NCBI GenBank assembly: GCA_050050615.1
Contig: JASFTV010000004.1
Coordinates: 1 to 32,938, forward strand
Direction: 5' to 3'
Length of the DNA: 32,938 nucleotides
Source of the DNA: JASFTV01 sp050050615
Lineage (GTDB): Bacteria > Desulfobacterota > DSM-4660 > Desulfatiglandales > HGW-15
The translations under genes and the position numbers were made by a program. Positions 8,089 to 16,690 of the stretch are shown here, piece by piece. Numbering within the stretch: position 1 is the first letter of the stretch; each line of letters starts with the position of its first letter. The notes under the pieces are model-generated. The model saw only the letters and a program-made list of their open reading frames with translations, was not told the DNA's origin and did not search any database.

Positions 8089-9402
8089 TTAGTCTGGGAG
8101 AATAGGCGGTGTAAAGAACCGTCCAGACCAGAGAATCCAAACGATGAACAGCGTCCAGAACGCATTGAGTATCTGAGAGATCCAGTAGGCAATAGCCGGT
8201 CTGCCGCCTCCGACCGTCAACAAGTCTTTCACACGGGTCTCCAGCCCGATGCATACGAAGGCGATGGTGAAAAACCAGACTCGATAGCCTTTACACAACT
8301 TGTGTAGGGCCTTTGCAGCATCGGCGCCCTGGAAAGGCTCCACAAAGAAGGAAATGATAAAAGAGGAAACCACAAAGCCCACGATAAACTTAGGGAAGCG
8401 ATACCAGACCTCCACGATTGAAGGCTTTTCCGCTCCTTCCCTTACATCCAGACTCAAAGTAGCCCAGAGGGCCAGGAGGAAAGCTGCGAGACCAATGAGC
8501 ACATTCTGGGCCATCTTGACCATGGCCGCAGCTTTCAGCGATGCCGCAGTGCCAATGATCTCACCGGCCGCCACCACAGCACCGGTATTGTCGATTACGC
8601 CACCAACCCAGGCGCCACCCATATTTGTCGGAAGTTCCAGCCATTTAGCTATCGGAGGCATCACAAGGATAAGGACAACAGCACAAATCATCAGCCAGGC
8701 AACCATGTAGCTCACTTCCTTGGGATCGCCGCGAATCGCCCCGCCGGCGGCAATGGTGGCTGAAACGCCGCAAATGGCGTTAGCCGTCGCGATGATGGAA
8801 CTGAAACGCTCCGATACCTTAAACCCTCTACAAATAAAGTAGGTCAGGAACCAGACGAATGTGGCCACAAGCAAGGCCTGCGCCATGCCAACGGCACCCG
8901 CCTTGACCACCGTGGAGAACATGATCCGCTGCCCCATGATGACAAGACCGATTTTGATAAAGTACTCCGTTTGCACACTGGTTTTCAACCACTCGGGGAC
9001 GCCCAAAACATTACTGATGAACAGGCCGAAAGCGAGCGCCCAGATCACATACGCAATACCCCAGTACTTGATTGTGACCTGGTTCGAGATGAAGATAGCC
9101 AGGAAACTGAGAGCAAAAACGAGAACGAAGCCCGGGATGTATTTTCCAACGGACTTCTTCATGAAGGCCATCCCAATGCTCGTGGTAACGCCAGTGATAA
9201 TGAGGAGGACAATGGCGGAGCCCAGGGTACCCCAACCTTGGGGAAACGCCTGCCCCAGGCTTGTCCACTTGGCAAGCTTTGGCACATGGGGCATCACTTG
9301 GGGAATAGCCAGCAGCACGACAAACCAGCCGATCCAGCAGGCCCACCAGTCCTCACTCTTGTACAAAATTGACCAGTCGATTTTCCCGTTCCCGTTAGTC
9401 AA
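8089..9402 (-). CDS. YeiH/UPF0324 family putative sulfate exporter
   Basis: A large polytopic membrane protein of about 437 residues with around ten hydrophobic segments. It contains the family-typical FKVSERFSSIIATANAICGVSATIAAGGAI and the region GGAWVGGVIDNTGAVVAAGE (UPF0324, the YeiH/PSE1 group). These are called putative sulfate exporters, but few have been tested. AAAGGAGG overlaps a GTG at 9411 that could be called as the start. The TTG at 9402 lies eight bases beyond that site and is the more credible initiation codon. It has a terminator-like hairpin downstream and no co-transcribed neighbour. A second sulfur-anion-type permease is encoded at 233-1282. Confidence 0.85.
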   Translation of the reverse strand: MTNGNGKIDWSILYKSEDWWACWIGWFVVLLAIPQVMPHVPKLAKWTSLGQAFPQGWGTLGSAIVLLIITGVTTSIGMAFMKKSVGKYIPGFVLVFALSFLAIFISNQVTIKYWGIAYVIWALAFGLFISNVLGVPEWLKTSVQTEYFIKIGLVIMGQRIMFSTVVKAGAVGMAQALLVATFVWFLTYFICRGFKVSERFSSIIATANAICGVSATIAAGGAIRGDPKEVSYMVAWLMICAVVLILVMPPIAKWLELPTNMGGAWVGGVIDNTGAVVAAGEIIGTAASLKAAAMVKMAQNVLIGLAAFLLALWATLSLDVREGAEKPSIVEVWYRFPKFIVGFVVSSFIISFFVEPFQGADAAKALHKLCKGYRVWFFTIAFVCIGLETRVKDLLTVGGGRPAIAYWISQILNAFWTLFIVWILWSGRFFTPPILPD

Positions 9403-10009
9403 CAGATCCACCTCCTTTCAACATTAATTCATAAGAGAGGTTAACGGTCCAAGCAATTCCCTCTTGGAGAACGGTTCACAGTTTCACTTTCCAAAAGCGA
9501 ATCTAAAACCTTGTCTCTGAAATTCTAAAGATTCACCTCCTTTCTTCTAAAGGGTTCTAATATCAAGACCATGAATTGTTGTGTCTCTATACCCAATAGG
9601 GCCTGAAAAATCAAGAAAAATCATGGTTTTTTTCCCTAGAGTCAGGACAGCCTCATTCTTCCTTGTCCGAATGGGCTCTCGCTCTGCTGCATGATGCTGA
9701 AATTCAGTAGAAAGTTCCGGGTCTTGGGCATCACCCGGCTTGATTTCAAGGGGGCTTAAACATTGAAAATCGTGGGATCAATATATGCTTGACACAAAGG
9801 GGGCTGTTCCCTATGATCCCTGCGCGGAAGAGGGGTCTTATGCAAAGCTGAGCTAAATATCCCCAGAGCTCATAGATTTTGACCTACCATGAATTGCCGA
9901 AATAGAAACCCAGCCTTCCGCCATGGGCTCACGACAGTGGCTACCAGGGTGAACGAGACTTGACTCAGAGCACAAAGCGTGGTTCGTCTTATCCAAGGAG
10001 CGTGAAATA
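9403..10009. other. Divergent intergenic region of about 600 bases
   Basis: This lies between the minus-strand permease gene and the plus-strand exchanger gene and should carry promoters for both. A strong sigma-70-like promoter for the exchanger is annotated separately. AT-rich sequence around 9525-9635, including a T7 run near 9627-9633, may hold the minus-strand promoter, but I cannot place it. No coding frame is supported. Confidence 0.5.
9789..9817 (+). promoter_or_regulatory. Sigma-70-type promoter for the exchanger gene
   Basis: TTGACA at 9789-9794 is followed by exactly 17 bases and TATGAT at 9812-9817, one mismatch from the -10 consensus. It points toward the exchanger gene, whose ATG is 192 bases beyond, leaving a long leader. 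No other plus-strand gene is nearby. Confidence 0.6.
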
Positions 10010-10990
10010 ATGGCATTCTTAATTCTGATTTGTCTGTTCGGATTCCTGCTGCTTTACTATGGAGCGGAGTGGCTTGTAAAAGGATCATCGAGCTTAGCTC
10101 GTAGTCTCGGTGTCACGCCGATCGTTATCGGTTTGACAGTGGTGGCATTCGGGACTTCCGCGCCGGAGCTGGTGGTCAGCCTGATCTCCTCTATCAAGGC
10201 AAAGAGCATGATTGCTGTTGGCAATGTGGTGGGAAGCAATATCTGTAACATCGCTCTCGTTCTCGGCTTGGCAGCCGTGTTTCAACCCATCACCAGCGAT
10301 AAGTCGGTCGTAAAAAGAGACATCCCGCTCATGCTGGCCATATCTGTGTACCTCTTGGTGCTCTCTCTCAATTCCAAACTTGGAAGAATCGAGGGGGCCA
10401 CCCTTTTCGCTGGAATCATCCTTTACACTATTTTCAACTATGTGATCGCCATGAAAGAGTCCAAACAGGCATCCAGTGCCGAGGCGGTGGCCGTAGCCTC
10501 TGAAGTGGAGGAGATAGAGTATATCACCTCCAGGCCAAGGCAGATTGTCCTGATCCTGATAGGAATCGTAGGGGTTGTGGGCGGGGCTCAGATTGTGGTG
10601 GAGTCCGCTGTGAAGATCATGCAGATACTGGGAGTGAGTGAAAAGTTCATCGGCCTGACCATCGTCGCTTTCGGGACTTCCCTTCCAGAACTGGCCACTT
10701 CTGTGGTTGCCGCCCTCAGAAAGGAAATGGACATAAGTATCGGGAACCTGGTGGGAAGCAATGTTTTCAACATCATGAGCGTACTCGGCGCAGCCTCGTT
10801 GGTGAGGCCCATTCCCATTCCGGGCGGCTTTATTCAGAGCGGCCTCGTCATCGATTACTTTGTAATGATGTTTACGAGTTTTCTGCCCTGGCTCATGATG
10901 AGAAAGACCTACACGGTTTCACGGAAGGGAGGTTTTATCCTGCTTTTTTGCTACATGGGATACATCACGTATCTCATCATTAAGGCCTAA
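10010..10990 (+). CDS. Calcium/sodium antiporter (CaCA family, YrbG type)
   Basis: A 326-residue inner-membrane cation exchanger. The two inverted alpha repeats that form the ion pathway are clear: GLTVVAFGTSAPELVVS with GNVVGSNICN in the first half, and GLTIVAFGTSLPELATS with GNLVGSNVFN in the second. About ten hydrophobic segments surround a charged central loop (around residues 145-180) that separates the halves. The acidic residue after each GTS-x-P (PEL) is conserved, so the ion-binding site looks intact. The family exchanges Ca2+ for Na+ or H+. AAGGAG lies eight bases before the ATG. It appears monocistronic, with a hairpin just after the stop. Confidence 0.92.
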   Translation: MAFLILICLFGFLLLYYGAEWLVKGSSSLARSLGVTPIVIGLTVVAFGTSAPELVVSLISSIKAKSMIAVGNVVGSNICNIALVLGLAAVFQPITSDKSVVKRDIPLMLAISVYLLVLSLNSKLGRIEGATLFAGIILYTIFNYVIAMKESKQASSAEAVAVASEVEEIEYITSRPRQIVLILIGIVGVVGGAQIVVESAVKIMQILGVSEKFIGLTIVAFGTSLPELATSVVAALRKEMDISIGNLVGSNVFNIMSVLGAASLVRPIPIPGGFIQSGLVIDYFVMMFTSFLPWLMMRKTYTVSRKGGFILLFCYMGYITYLIIKA

Positions 10991-10992
10991 AA

Positions 10993-11022
10993 GGGGAGCC
11001 CGGTTCACAGCGGGCGCTCCCC
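10993..11022 (+). terminator. GC-rich hairpin after the antiporter gene
   Basis: GGGGAGC pairs with GCTCCCC and CCG with CGG across an eight-base loop with a two-base bulge. It starts two bases after the antiporter stop. The following bases are C-rich rather than T-rich, so it may protect the transcript end more than terminate transcription. Confidence 0.45.
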
Positions 11023-11380
11023 CCCCGAGCTGCCTGACCAGCCCCTTGCCAAAATTTCACATATCTTTCTCCCTTGCCCTCATCTGGGCGGCTTCCCCTT
11101 CCCTACTCACTTGCAGGAGATCTCTCCGGTCACCCGGAGTTTACAGTCCGTGTCGCCGGAATGAGACGAAGCGTTGATATCCCCCCAATGCCTTTGCGCC
11201 GTGAAGATTGCTTTGGCGGGGCATTCAGGCCGTTCAACTCAAGCTGCCCCGCCATAGGCCTTTGGTTGAGATTGGATGGCATCTCTCTTGCATTCAAATC
11301 TTGAACTGGCATCAAACCCTGCTTGTTTGAAAGGGTCAGGAAGCGATCCCCACTCAAACCGAGGGCTCAGCCCTGCCGTT
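11023..11380. other. Intergenic stretch of about 360 bases
   Basis: This lies between the antiporter hairpin and the small CBS gene. The frame of the CBS gene is open back to 11276, but those extra residues look non-coding in composition and have no family similarity. A short AGGGCTCAGCCCT hairpin sits at the far end just before the CBS ATG. Nothing else is recognised. Confidence 0.4.
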
Positions 11381-11602
11381 ATGAAACGAAGAAGCGTCGA
11401 AGAAATCCTTCTGCCTTACAAGAAAGAGGTCCCCCTCGACCCCTCCGTGGGAATGGGGGATAAGATCACTCATGCCATCGAAATAATGGTGCGCCATAAC
11501 CTGAAATATATCGCCGTGGTCCACAACCGTCGTCCCGTCGGCATGGTTCGCCTTGAAGACGCCTTTGAAAAGATAGGGCTTCAAATCAGTTCAGAGACGT
11601 AA
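11381..11602 (+). CDS. Small protein consisting of a single CBS motif
   Basis: A 73-residue protein. Its core matches one CBS half-module: a helix of the form ITHAIEIMVRHNLKYIAVV, then HNRRPVGMVRLEDAFEKIGL. CBS motifs normally occur as tandem pairs that bind adenosine nucleotides, so this unit would need to dimerise or pair with another CBS protein. The two-CBS protein at 16831-17514 is a speculative partner. The ATG at 11381 is chosen because homology begins just after it. The ribosome binding site is buried in a small hairpin. It could also be the surviving tail of a longer gene. Confidence 0.6.
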   Translation: MKRRSVEEILLPYKKEVPLDPSVGMGDKITHAIEIMVRHNLKYIAVVHNRRPVGMVRLEDAFEKIGLQISSET

Positions 11603-11956
11603 ATCACACCCAAAAAGACCCTGCTTAGCGAACTCAAGAACCAAATATCAACCCTAGTTTTATTGCAGAAATGCGGGCGAGCAGCGGCGAGATTGCTTCG
11701 TCGCCCCGCCCCAGATATCTATATATGGCGGTATTTGGGCCCGGGGGACTTGGAACGACATTTTGGACCCTTGTGGAATTCGATGTAACAAATATTGCGA
11801 TCCCCCGAGCCGAACCGCCTTTGGGATTGGCCCTCGCAAGGGTCTCGCTTCCGCGGACGCAAGCTGCCTGCACCCCCACAAAAATCACGCGCCATTCACC
11901 CTCGCCCTTCCGGACGGGGCTCTCCGCCACGGCTTTTGTGGAATAGGGCTGAGATA
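11603..11956. other. Intergenic stretch of 354 bases with a REP-like fragment
   Basis: This lies between convergent genes. GCGAGATTGCTTCGTCGCC at 11687-11705 resembles one half of a dispersed repeat that I recall from several bacterial lineages (a GTCATTGCGAG...GCGAAGCAATCTC type sequence). A related unit lies at 16231-16254. The short frames here look non-coding. Confidence 0.4.
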
Positions 11957-13360
11957 CTAATCTGATTTTTCCTTAAACTGTCCAGCTTTTATGCCCGCCT
12001 CTTTCATCAGACGGTGGAGATACTGCCTTTGGATGCCGGCCATGTCCGCCGCCTTGCTGATGTTTCCACCGCTTTCCCGAAGCAGAGACAGGATGTACTG
12101 ATGATGAAAACGGTCGATCATCTTTTCTTTGGCCTCTTTGAAGGATAGCTGTGCAATATCCTCACTAAGCTCAGGGTACAAGGTCGCCTCCTCCCATTCC
12201 AGGTGGAGATCGCTCAGCATCAAGGTCTTGGACATACAAAAGATGACCCCTCGTTCGATGATGTTTTCCAGTTCCCTCACATTCCCGGGGTATTCTCGGT
12301 AGACAAGCGCCTGCATCGCTTCAGGGGCGATCTCTTGGATAACCTTCTGATTGGTCTGGGCATATTTCTTCAGGAAATGATAACTCAACACGGGGATATC
12401 CTTTTTTCTCTCCTTCAAGGGGGGCAATTCGATGTGGATGACGTTTAGGCGATAGTAAAGGTCCTCCCTGAAGCGCTTCTCATTTATCTCCGTTTTCAGA
12501 TTATGGTTGGTGGCGGCCACAAAACGAATGTCCGCCTTCTTGGTGATCAGACTCCCCACCAGCTTATATTCGCCCTCTTGCAATAACCGTAGGAGTTTGG
12601 TCTGCATATTCGGGCTCAGGTCGCCAATTTCATCCAGAAAGAGGGTTCCCTCGTTCGCTTCCTCGACCAATCCTCGCTTATCCTTCCAGGCGCCTGTAAA
12701 AGCCCCTTTGACGTGGCCGAAAAGTTCGCTCTCTATGACCTGTTCTGGAATCGCTGTGCAGTTTACGGTTACGAACTTCTTGGAACGCCTTAAACTGTTT
12801 TGGTGAACAGCCCTCGCCACCAACTCTTTTCCGGTGCCGCTGGCTCCCGTGATCAAGACGGTGGCCATGGTGGGTGCCACCTGCCTGATGCGTTCAAGAA
12901 TTTCCTTCAGCACAGATGTGGAACCAACCAAGGGGGGAAAGCTTTCCTGCTCAGCCAGGGCCTGACGCAGGGAAATATTCTCCTGCACCATCTCCTGCCA
13001 TTCCATGACCTTATTTACAGTCAGAACAATCCGCTCCCGACGGAAGGGTTTGGTGATGTAATCATAGGCGCCTTTCTGAATAGACTCCACAGCGGTCTCA
13101 ATCGTACCGTAGGCTGTCATCAAAACCACGGAGACATACGGATTTATTTTTTTCACGCCCTCAAGGAGTTTGATCCCGTCCATTTTGGGCATCTTCAGGT
13201 CCGTTATGACCAGATCAAAAGATTGTTCCTTAAACAAATCCAGAGCCGTGAATGGATCAGCCTCCGTGACCACTGCGTGGTCCGTCTCCTCGGAGATCAT
13301 CCGTCGCAAAAGGACCAACATGTCCTTTTCGTCATCTATGATCAAAATCTTACCGGGCAT
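11957..13360 (-). CDS. Sigma-54-dependent response regulator (NtrC family)
   Basis: A 467-residue cytoplasmic transcription activator with all three expected modules. The receiver (1-120) has D9/D10, the phosphoacceptor D54 in LVITDLKMPKMDG, and K104. The AAA+ domain (about 143-380) has Walker A GASGTGKE (172-179), the sigma-54-contacting GAFTGA loop (219-224), and Walker B GTLFLDEIGDL (238-248). A Fis-type helix-turn-helix near the C-terminus includes GGNISKAADMAGIQRQYLHR. Phosphorylation should license ATP-driven opening of sigma-54 promoters. The histidine kinase gene lies 190 bases upstream on the same strand and is the obvious partner. GAGG precedes the ATG by about five bases. The target promoters are not identified. 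Confidence 0.95.
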   Translation of the reverse strand: MPGKILIIDDEKDMLVLLRRMISEETDHAVVTEADPFTALDLFKEQSFDLVITDLKMPKMDGIKLLEGVKKINPYVSVVLMTAYGTIETAVESIQKGAYDYITKPFRRERIVLTVNKVMEWQEMVQENISLRQALAEQESFPPLVGSTSVLKEILERIRQVAPTMATVLITGASGTGKELVARAVHQNSLRRSKKFVTVNCTAIPEQVIESELFGHVKGAFTGAWKDKRGLVEEANEGTLFLDEIGDLSPNMQTKLLRLLQEGEYKLVGSLITKKADIRFVAATNHNLKTEINEKRFREDLYYRLNVIHIELPPLKERKKDIPVLSYHFLKKYAQTNQKVIQEIAPEAMQALVYREYPGNVRELENIIERGVIFCMSKTLMLSDLHLEWEEATLYPELSEDIAQLSFKEAKEKMIDRFHHQYILSLLRESGGNISKAADMAGIQRQYLHRLMKEAGIKAGQFKEKSD

Positions 13361-13382
13361 TGATCCTCAGAAAGCCCCACCA

Positions 13383-13402
13383 GGCGGGTCTAAAACCCCG
13401 CC
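13383..13402 (-). promoter_or_regulatory. Hairpin between kinase and regulator genes
   Basis: GGCGGG and CCCGCC form a 6-bp GC stem separated by eight bases. It lies 23 bases upstream of the response-regulator start. It could act as an attenuator or processing site in the kinase-regulator transcript. No T tract is present on the minus strand beyond the stem. Confidence 0.3.
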
Positions 13403-13483
13403 CCCACAAAAGGAAAAGTTGAATGTCTGCATAGACATCCATTATAGAGTTACAGCACAAACCCACCATAAAGGTTAAATACC

Positions 13484-13498
13484 TTGGTGTGGCACCAA
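13484..13498. promoter_or_regulatory. Perfect palindrome TTGGTG-N3-CACCAA
   Basis: A 6-3-6 perfect palindrome between the kinase stop and the regulator start, about 125 bases before the regulator ATG. Its symmetry and size fit an operator half-site pair. It may be an autoregulatory site for the Fis-type helix-turn-helix regulator, but this is only positional inference. Confidence 0.3.
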
Positions 13499-13550
13499 TC
13501 TCTTTCTTTTCCACGATTGCGACTCAAAAGCTCGCACGCGCGAAATCAGC

Positions 13551-15689
13551 TCAACCCCTTATGGGCAGCTTTATAGTAAAAGTCGTCCCATTGGGCCTCA
13601 GTGATGGGGAGTGATGACTGGCGCAATCCATGGTTCCCCCATACTTGGCGATAATCCCGTAGCTTACAAACAGGCCCAAACCCGTCCCTTCCCCTTCCGG
13701 TTTGGTGGTAAAAAAGGGTTCAAAAATATGGTCCATATCCCCTGGCTTGATTCCGATGCCATTATCCTCGATTTGAATCACCGCCTTCCGGCCGGGCCTT
13801 TCCAGAAACGTCAGAATCTTTAATGCGCCTCCCGTCGGCATGGCGGAAACGGCATTGTTAATAAGGTTCAAAAAGACTTGCTGCAGTTGGCGCGAGTCCC
13901 CTCTGACAGGAGGTAGATTCTCCGCTAAAGAAAGATCCAGGTCAATGTCATGCATCTCCAGGGTATGCTTGACCACCTTGATGATATCCTCCAGGCACTG
14001 TTTTAAATCAGCGTATTCCGAGTCCCCTTCGCCAAGACGGGCGAAGCTGAGCAAATTCTCCACCACCTGCTTACAATGGAGACCCTGTCTTTCTATGGTC
14101 TTCAAATCCTCATAATCTTGCGAATTTTTGTCCGTTTTTCGCAAGAGGAGGTCGCAGAAACCCATGATAACCCCCAACGGATTATTCACTTCATGGGCAA
14201 CCCCCGCCGCCAGAGTTCCCATGGATGCCAACTTCTCTGTATTGATGAGCTGTCTTTCCAAATTCTTGCTTTCGGTAATGTCCCGTGCAATACAGAGAAC
14301 AGCACTGACGTTGCCTTCTTCATCCTTCAAAGGCATTAGATTTGCGCTGATCCAGATCTCATGTTCCCCCACTTCGATCTCAAATTCATCGCGGAGGCTT
14401 CTACCGAGCTCGTAAATAAGCTTTACCCATTTGAGCTGTTTTTCAGCCACATCCTCCGGGAATAGTGCGGAGAGTCCCTTTCCCAGGAATTTTTCCGGAG
14501 GCCCGCCGAAAAAATTGGCCGTAAAGCTGTTCATAGACAGAAAACGGCCCTCCGAATCGACCGTAAAGATAAAATCCTCAGCACTTTCCACCAGGGAGCG
14601 ATATTTTTCCTCCGACTTCTTGAGCTCTTCCGTTCTCTTTTGGACCCTCTCCTCCAGGACTCGAGACCATCGCATTTCGAAGAAGAGGAGCCCGGCTGCG
14701 CCCAAGAGGATCACCAGAATAACCAGCCCCTGCAACAAAAGCTGTCTCAGGTATCCGCTCCGTACAGCATCTTCTATCTCAGATGTTGGGGCCACAACGG
14801 CCACAGACCACTGATGTCGCGCATCTTCGGAAATGGCGACAGGACAGTAAGCGATGAGCTTCTTGATCTTGCCGGTAATTCCCCGGTGCCAACCGGAATA
14901 GTACCATCCCGTGCCCGCCGCAGCTCGAAGCATCTTCTCTTTCTGAATGAAATTAATGAGCCCTAAAGGAATATCCTTGGGATATTTCTCTACCCGAATT
15001 TCGAGGGCGCTTTCTCCAATGAATTCCGTATTGGGATGATAGAGGAAGGTCCCTTTTTCATCGATAAGCCAAGCATAGCCGGTCTTTCCCGAGCGAATGT
15101 CTCTCAGAAAAGGGCTTAAGAACCATGAGATATTAAGATTGAACAGGAGTGCCCTCGGGGAGTTTTCTGAGAACAATGTCCCCAAAAAAAGATTGATTCC
15201 GTATGGTTTGATCTGGGTCGGGGAGATCCATACTTCTTTCTCACGAAGTGTTTCGAGAGGTGGCATGACTTCCAATCTCGCTTTTGTGGCCTCCTTCAAA
15301 GACCACTGTCTGTAGGGCATGAAGATATAGTTTTGCTGGGTCTCCAAGTCGATGATCTCAATTTTCCAGATGCCGCTCTCCAGGACTCGATAGAAGACCT
15401 CTTGGCTTTTCTCCTGACATGCGTTGGGATCGAAATTTCTTGAAGCACTCTCTTTCTTTAGGCGGAGAAGCTCCTTTTGCAAAAAATGAATTTGCCGTTC
15501 AATCAGTGTGGAGGCATGACGGGCGATGATGAGTTGCTGTTCATTGAACTGGTCTGCCACCAGTTCCCTCATCTCTTTGGCCGACCAAAGGCCCAGCACA
15601 GCGCCTCCGGCCAGAAAAATGAAGGCAGCCACTGACACAATAGTCAGTATATTCTTACCTATCTTAGGGCGCTTATCTTTTTTGTGCAT
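13551..15689 (-). CDS. Membrane sensor histidine kinase with Cache-like and PAS domains
   Basis: A 712-residue sensor. Transmembrane helices at about 13-35 and 317-338 bracket a periplasmic region of about 280 residues. That region resembles a double Cache ligand-binding fold (it includes GKTGYAWLIDEKGTFLYHPN). A short coiled linker, a PAS domain (358-475), the HisKA box with phospho-accepting H499 in GVAHEVNNPLG, and an HATPase domain follow. The HATPase shows the N box NLINNAVSA (608-616), G1 DNGIGI (642-647) and G2 GEGTGLGL (666-673). The ligand is probably an extracellular small molecule such as an organic acid, as for many Cache kinases, but nothing in the sequence names it. It is encoded upstream of, and probably with, the sigma-54 regulator. 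The ribosome binding site is weak (GGTGA). Confidence 0.93.
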   Translation of the reverse strand: MHKKDKRPKIGKNILTIVSVAAFIFLAGGAVLGLWSAKEMRELVADQFNEQQLIIARHASTLIERQIHFLQKELLRLKKESASRNFDPNACQEKSQEVFYRVLESGIWKIEIIDLETQQNYIFMPYRQWSLKEATKARLEVMPPLETLREKEVWISPTQIKPYGINLFLGTLFSENSPRALLFNLNISWFLSPFLRDIRSGKTGYAWLIDEKGTFLYHPNTEFIGESALEIRVEKYPKDIPLGLINFIQKEKMLRAAAGTGWYYSGWHRGITGKIKKLIAYCPVAISEDARHQWSVAVVAPTSEIEDAVRSGYLRQLLLQGLVILVILLGAAGLLFFEMRWSRVLEERVQKRTEELKKSEEKYRSLVESAEDFIFTVDSEGRFLSMNSFTANFFGGPPEKFLGKGLSALFPEDVAEKQLKWVKLIYELGRSLRDEFEIEVGEHEIWISANLMPLKDEEGNVSAVLCIARDITESKNLERQLINTEKLASMGTLAAGVAHEVNNPLGVIMGFCDLLLRKTDKNSQDYEDLKTIERQGLHCKQVVENLLSFARLGEGDSEYADLKQCLEDIIKVVKHTLEMHDIDLDLSLAENLPPVRGDSRQLQQVFLNLINNAVSAMPTGGALKILTFLERPGRKAVIQIEDNGIGIKPGDMDHIFEPFFTTKPEGEGTGLGLFVSYGIIAKYGGTMDCASHHSPSLRPNGTTFTIKLPIRG

Positions 15690-16230
15690 GCGATCACCGC
15701 CGCTCTTGAATCCGTTTATGGATCTCCTCAGAAGTTTCCTGCAAACCCTATTCTCCTAGTTGTGCGAAAAAGCCTGGAATTCGATACCGTATTACCCCCG
15801 CCATGCCTGTGCCGACGAGCACCCATTTCCACGGCTCGGTCAGCCACGTGAATAAAGGAATCCAACCCGTGAGCCTCGGTATTGAAGAAAAGGCATCATC
15901 ACGGTGAAACCCCATGTCGAATCCTTAAAGTGCCTATTCGTAATTCTGCAACCGGGTTTTCCTATCCTCCCATCATAGAACAGACTTTTCAGTGAGACCC
16001 CGCACACGCATGGGGATGGTGAGAAAGAAGAAAACGCTCCGTTCAGTCTTCTTGTCAAAATAGGGTTTACCATTGGCGTGAAACAAGGTTTTCTTTTTAT
16101 TGTCTGTCTCTTCAGTAATTTTCTTCATGGCCGAGCCCCGCAAAATGTCCAAAAACAGTGAATTCCTAAGACCGTCTCATTGTTCTTGAGAGCCCTTAAA
16201 CGAATACGAACGCATTAAGGGTGGTTACGC

Positions 16231-16254
16231 TGTCATTGCGAGCAAAGCAATCTC
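16231..16254 (+). repeat. REP-like dispersed repeat fragment
   Basis: The motif starts GTCATTGCGAGC and ends AAAGCAATCTC. From memory, it resembles an extragenic repeat found in many copies in several bacterial groups. It coincides with the point where similarity of the receiver pseudogene stops, so an insertion or recombination there may have truncated that gene. The fragment at 11687-11705 matches the other half of the same consensus. Confidence 0.4.
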
Positions 16255-16513
16255 AGATTACAGGGGATTGTCGGCGGACGGGCCTCTATCTTCTCCAACA
16301 TGGCCAGTTCGCCGATGTCGGATAGATCCAGGTCAAGGATCATACGGTCGAAGGGGTCATTACTGTAAAGAGAGCTCAGGATCTCGGGGTCGTTTTTTGC
16401 TAGCCGAACGCCGAACCCTCCGCCGCCATTTCTCGCTTTAAGAACTCTCGGACATGAGGATTCCGGTCCGCTATTAAGATGCTGTATCCTTTTTGCAAGG
16501 AATTTCCTTTCAT
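16233..16513 (-). pseudogene. Frameshifted and truncated response-regulator receiver gene
   Basis: From an ATG at 16513 the minus strand reads into a receiver N-terminus (SILIADRNPHVREFLKREM) and then hits TAG after about 37 codons. Adding one base near 16413-16416 restores a frame running VRLAKNDPEILSSLY...DRMILDLDLSDIGEL. This includes the ILDLDL strand that carries the phospho-accepting Asp of receivers. Similarity ends around PPTIP, where a REP-like fragment begins, so the last third of the domain is missing. The single-base lesion suggests fairly recent inactivation, unless it is a sequencing error. It may once have been a single-domain regulator like that at 29621-30112. Confidence 0.65.
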
Positions 16514-16560
16514 GGTCTTTATGATTTTGGAAGGCAAGCTCTATGCCATGAAAGGAAATT
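16501..16560. repeat. 15-bp perfect inverted repeat over the pseudogene start
   Basis: AATTTCCTTTCATGG (16501-16515) and CCATGAAAGGAAATT (16546-16560) are exact inverted copies 30 bases apart. The pair covers the start codon of the receiver pseudogene and would form a stable stem. It could be the scar of an inversion or duplication, or a translational control hairpin. Confidence 0.5.
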
Positions 16561-16655
16561 GCTCAAAAATCGTCTAACTTATCAACAACATTACGAATTC
16601 TAGCCGTATAAAATATGCCGCCAGCCTCATTCACGAGGGTCAACTGTCGAGTTCC

Positions 16656-16670
16656 TTTACAGTCTGTAAA
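16656..16670. promoter_or_regulatory. Palindrome TTTACA-N3-TGTAAA, copy 1
   Basis: A perfect 6-3-6 palindrome downstream of the CBS-ACT gene. The same half-sites and spacing recur at 18014-18028 on the other side of that gene. Such symmetry is typical of dimeric helix-turn-helix operators. No regulator is assigned. Confidence 0.3.
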
Positions 16671-16690
16671 ACCTCGTGGACTGCGACTCT

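Noticed and set aside
13487..13510. TGGCAC near 13491 as a sigma-54 promoter
   Set aside because: The -12 element is absent at the required spacing, and the site points against the regulator gene. The palindrome reading is simpler.
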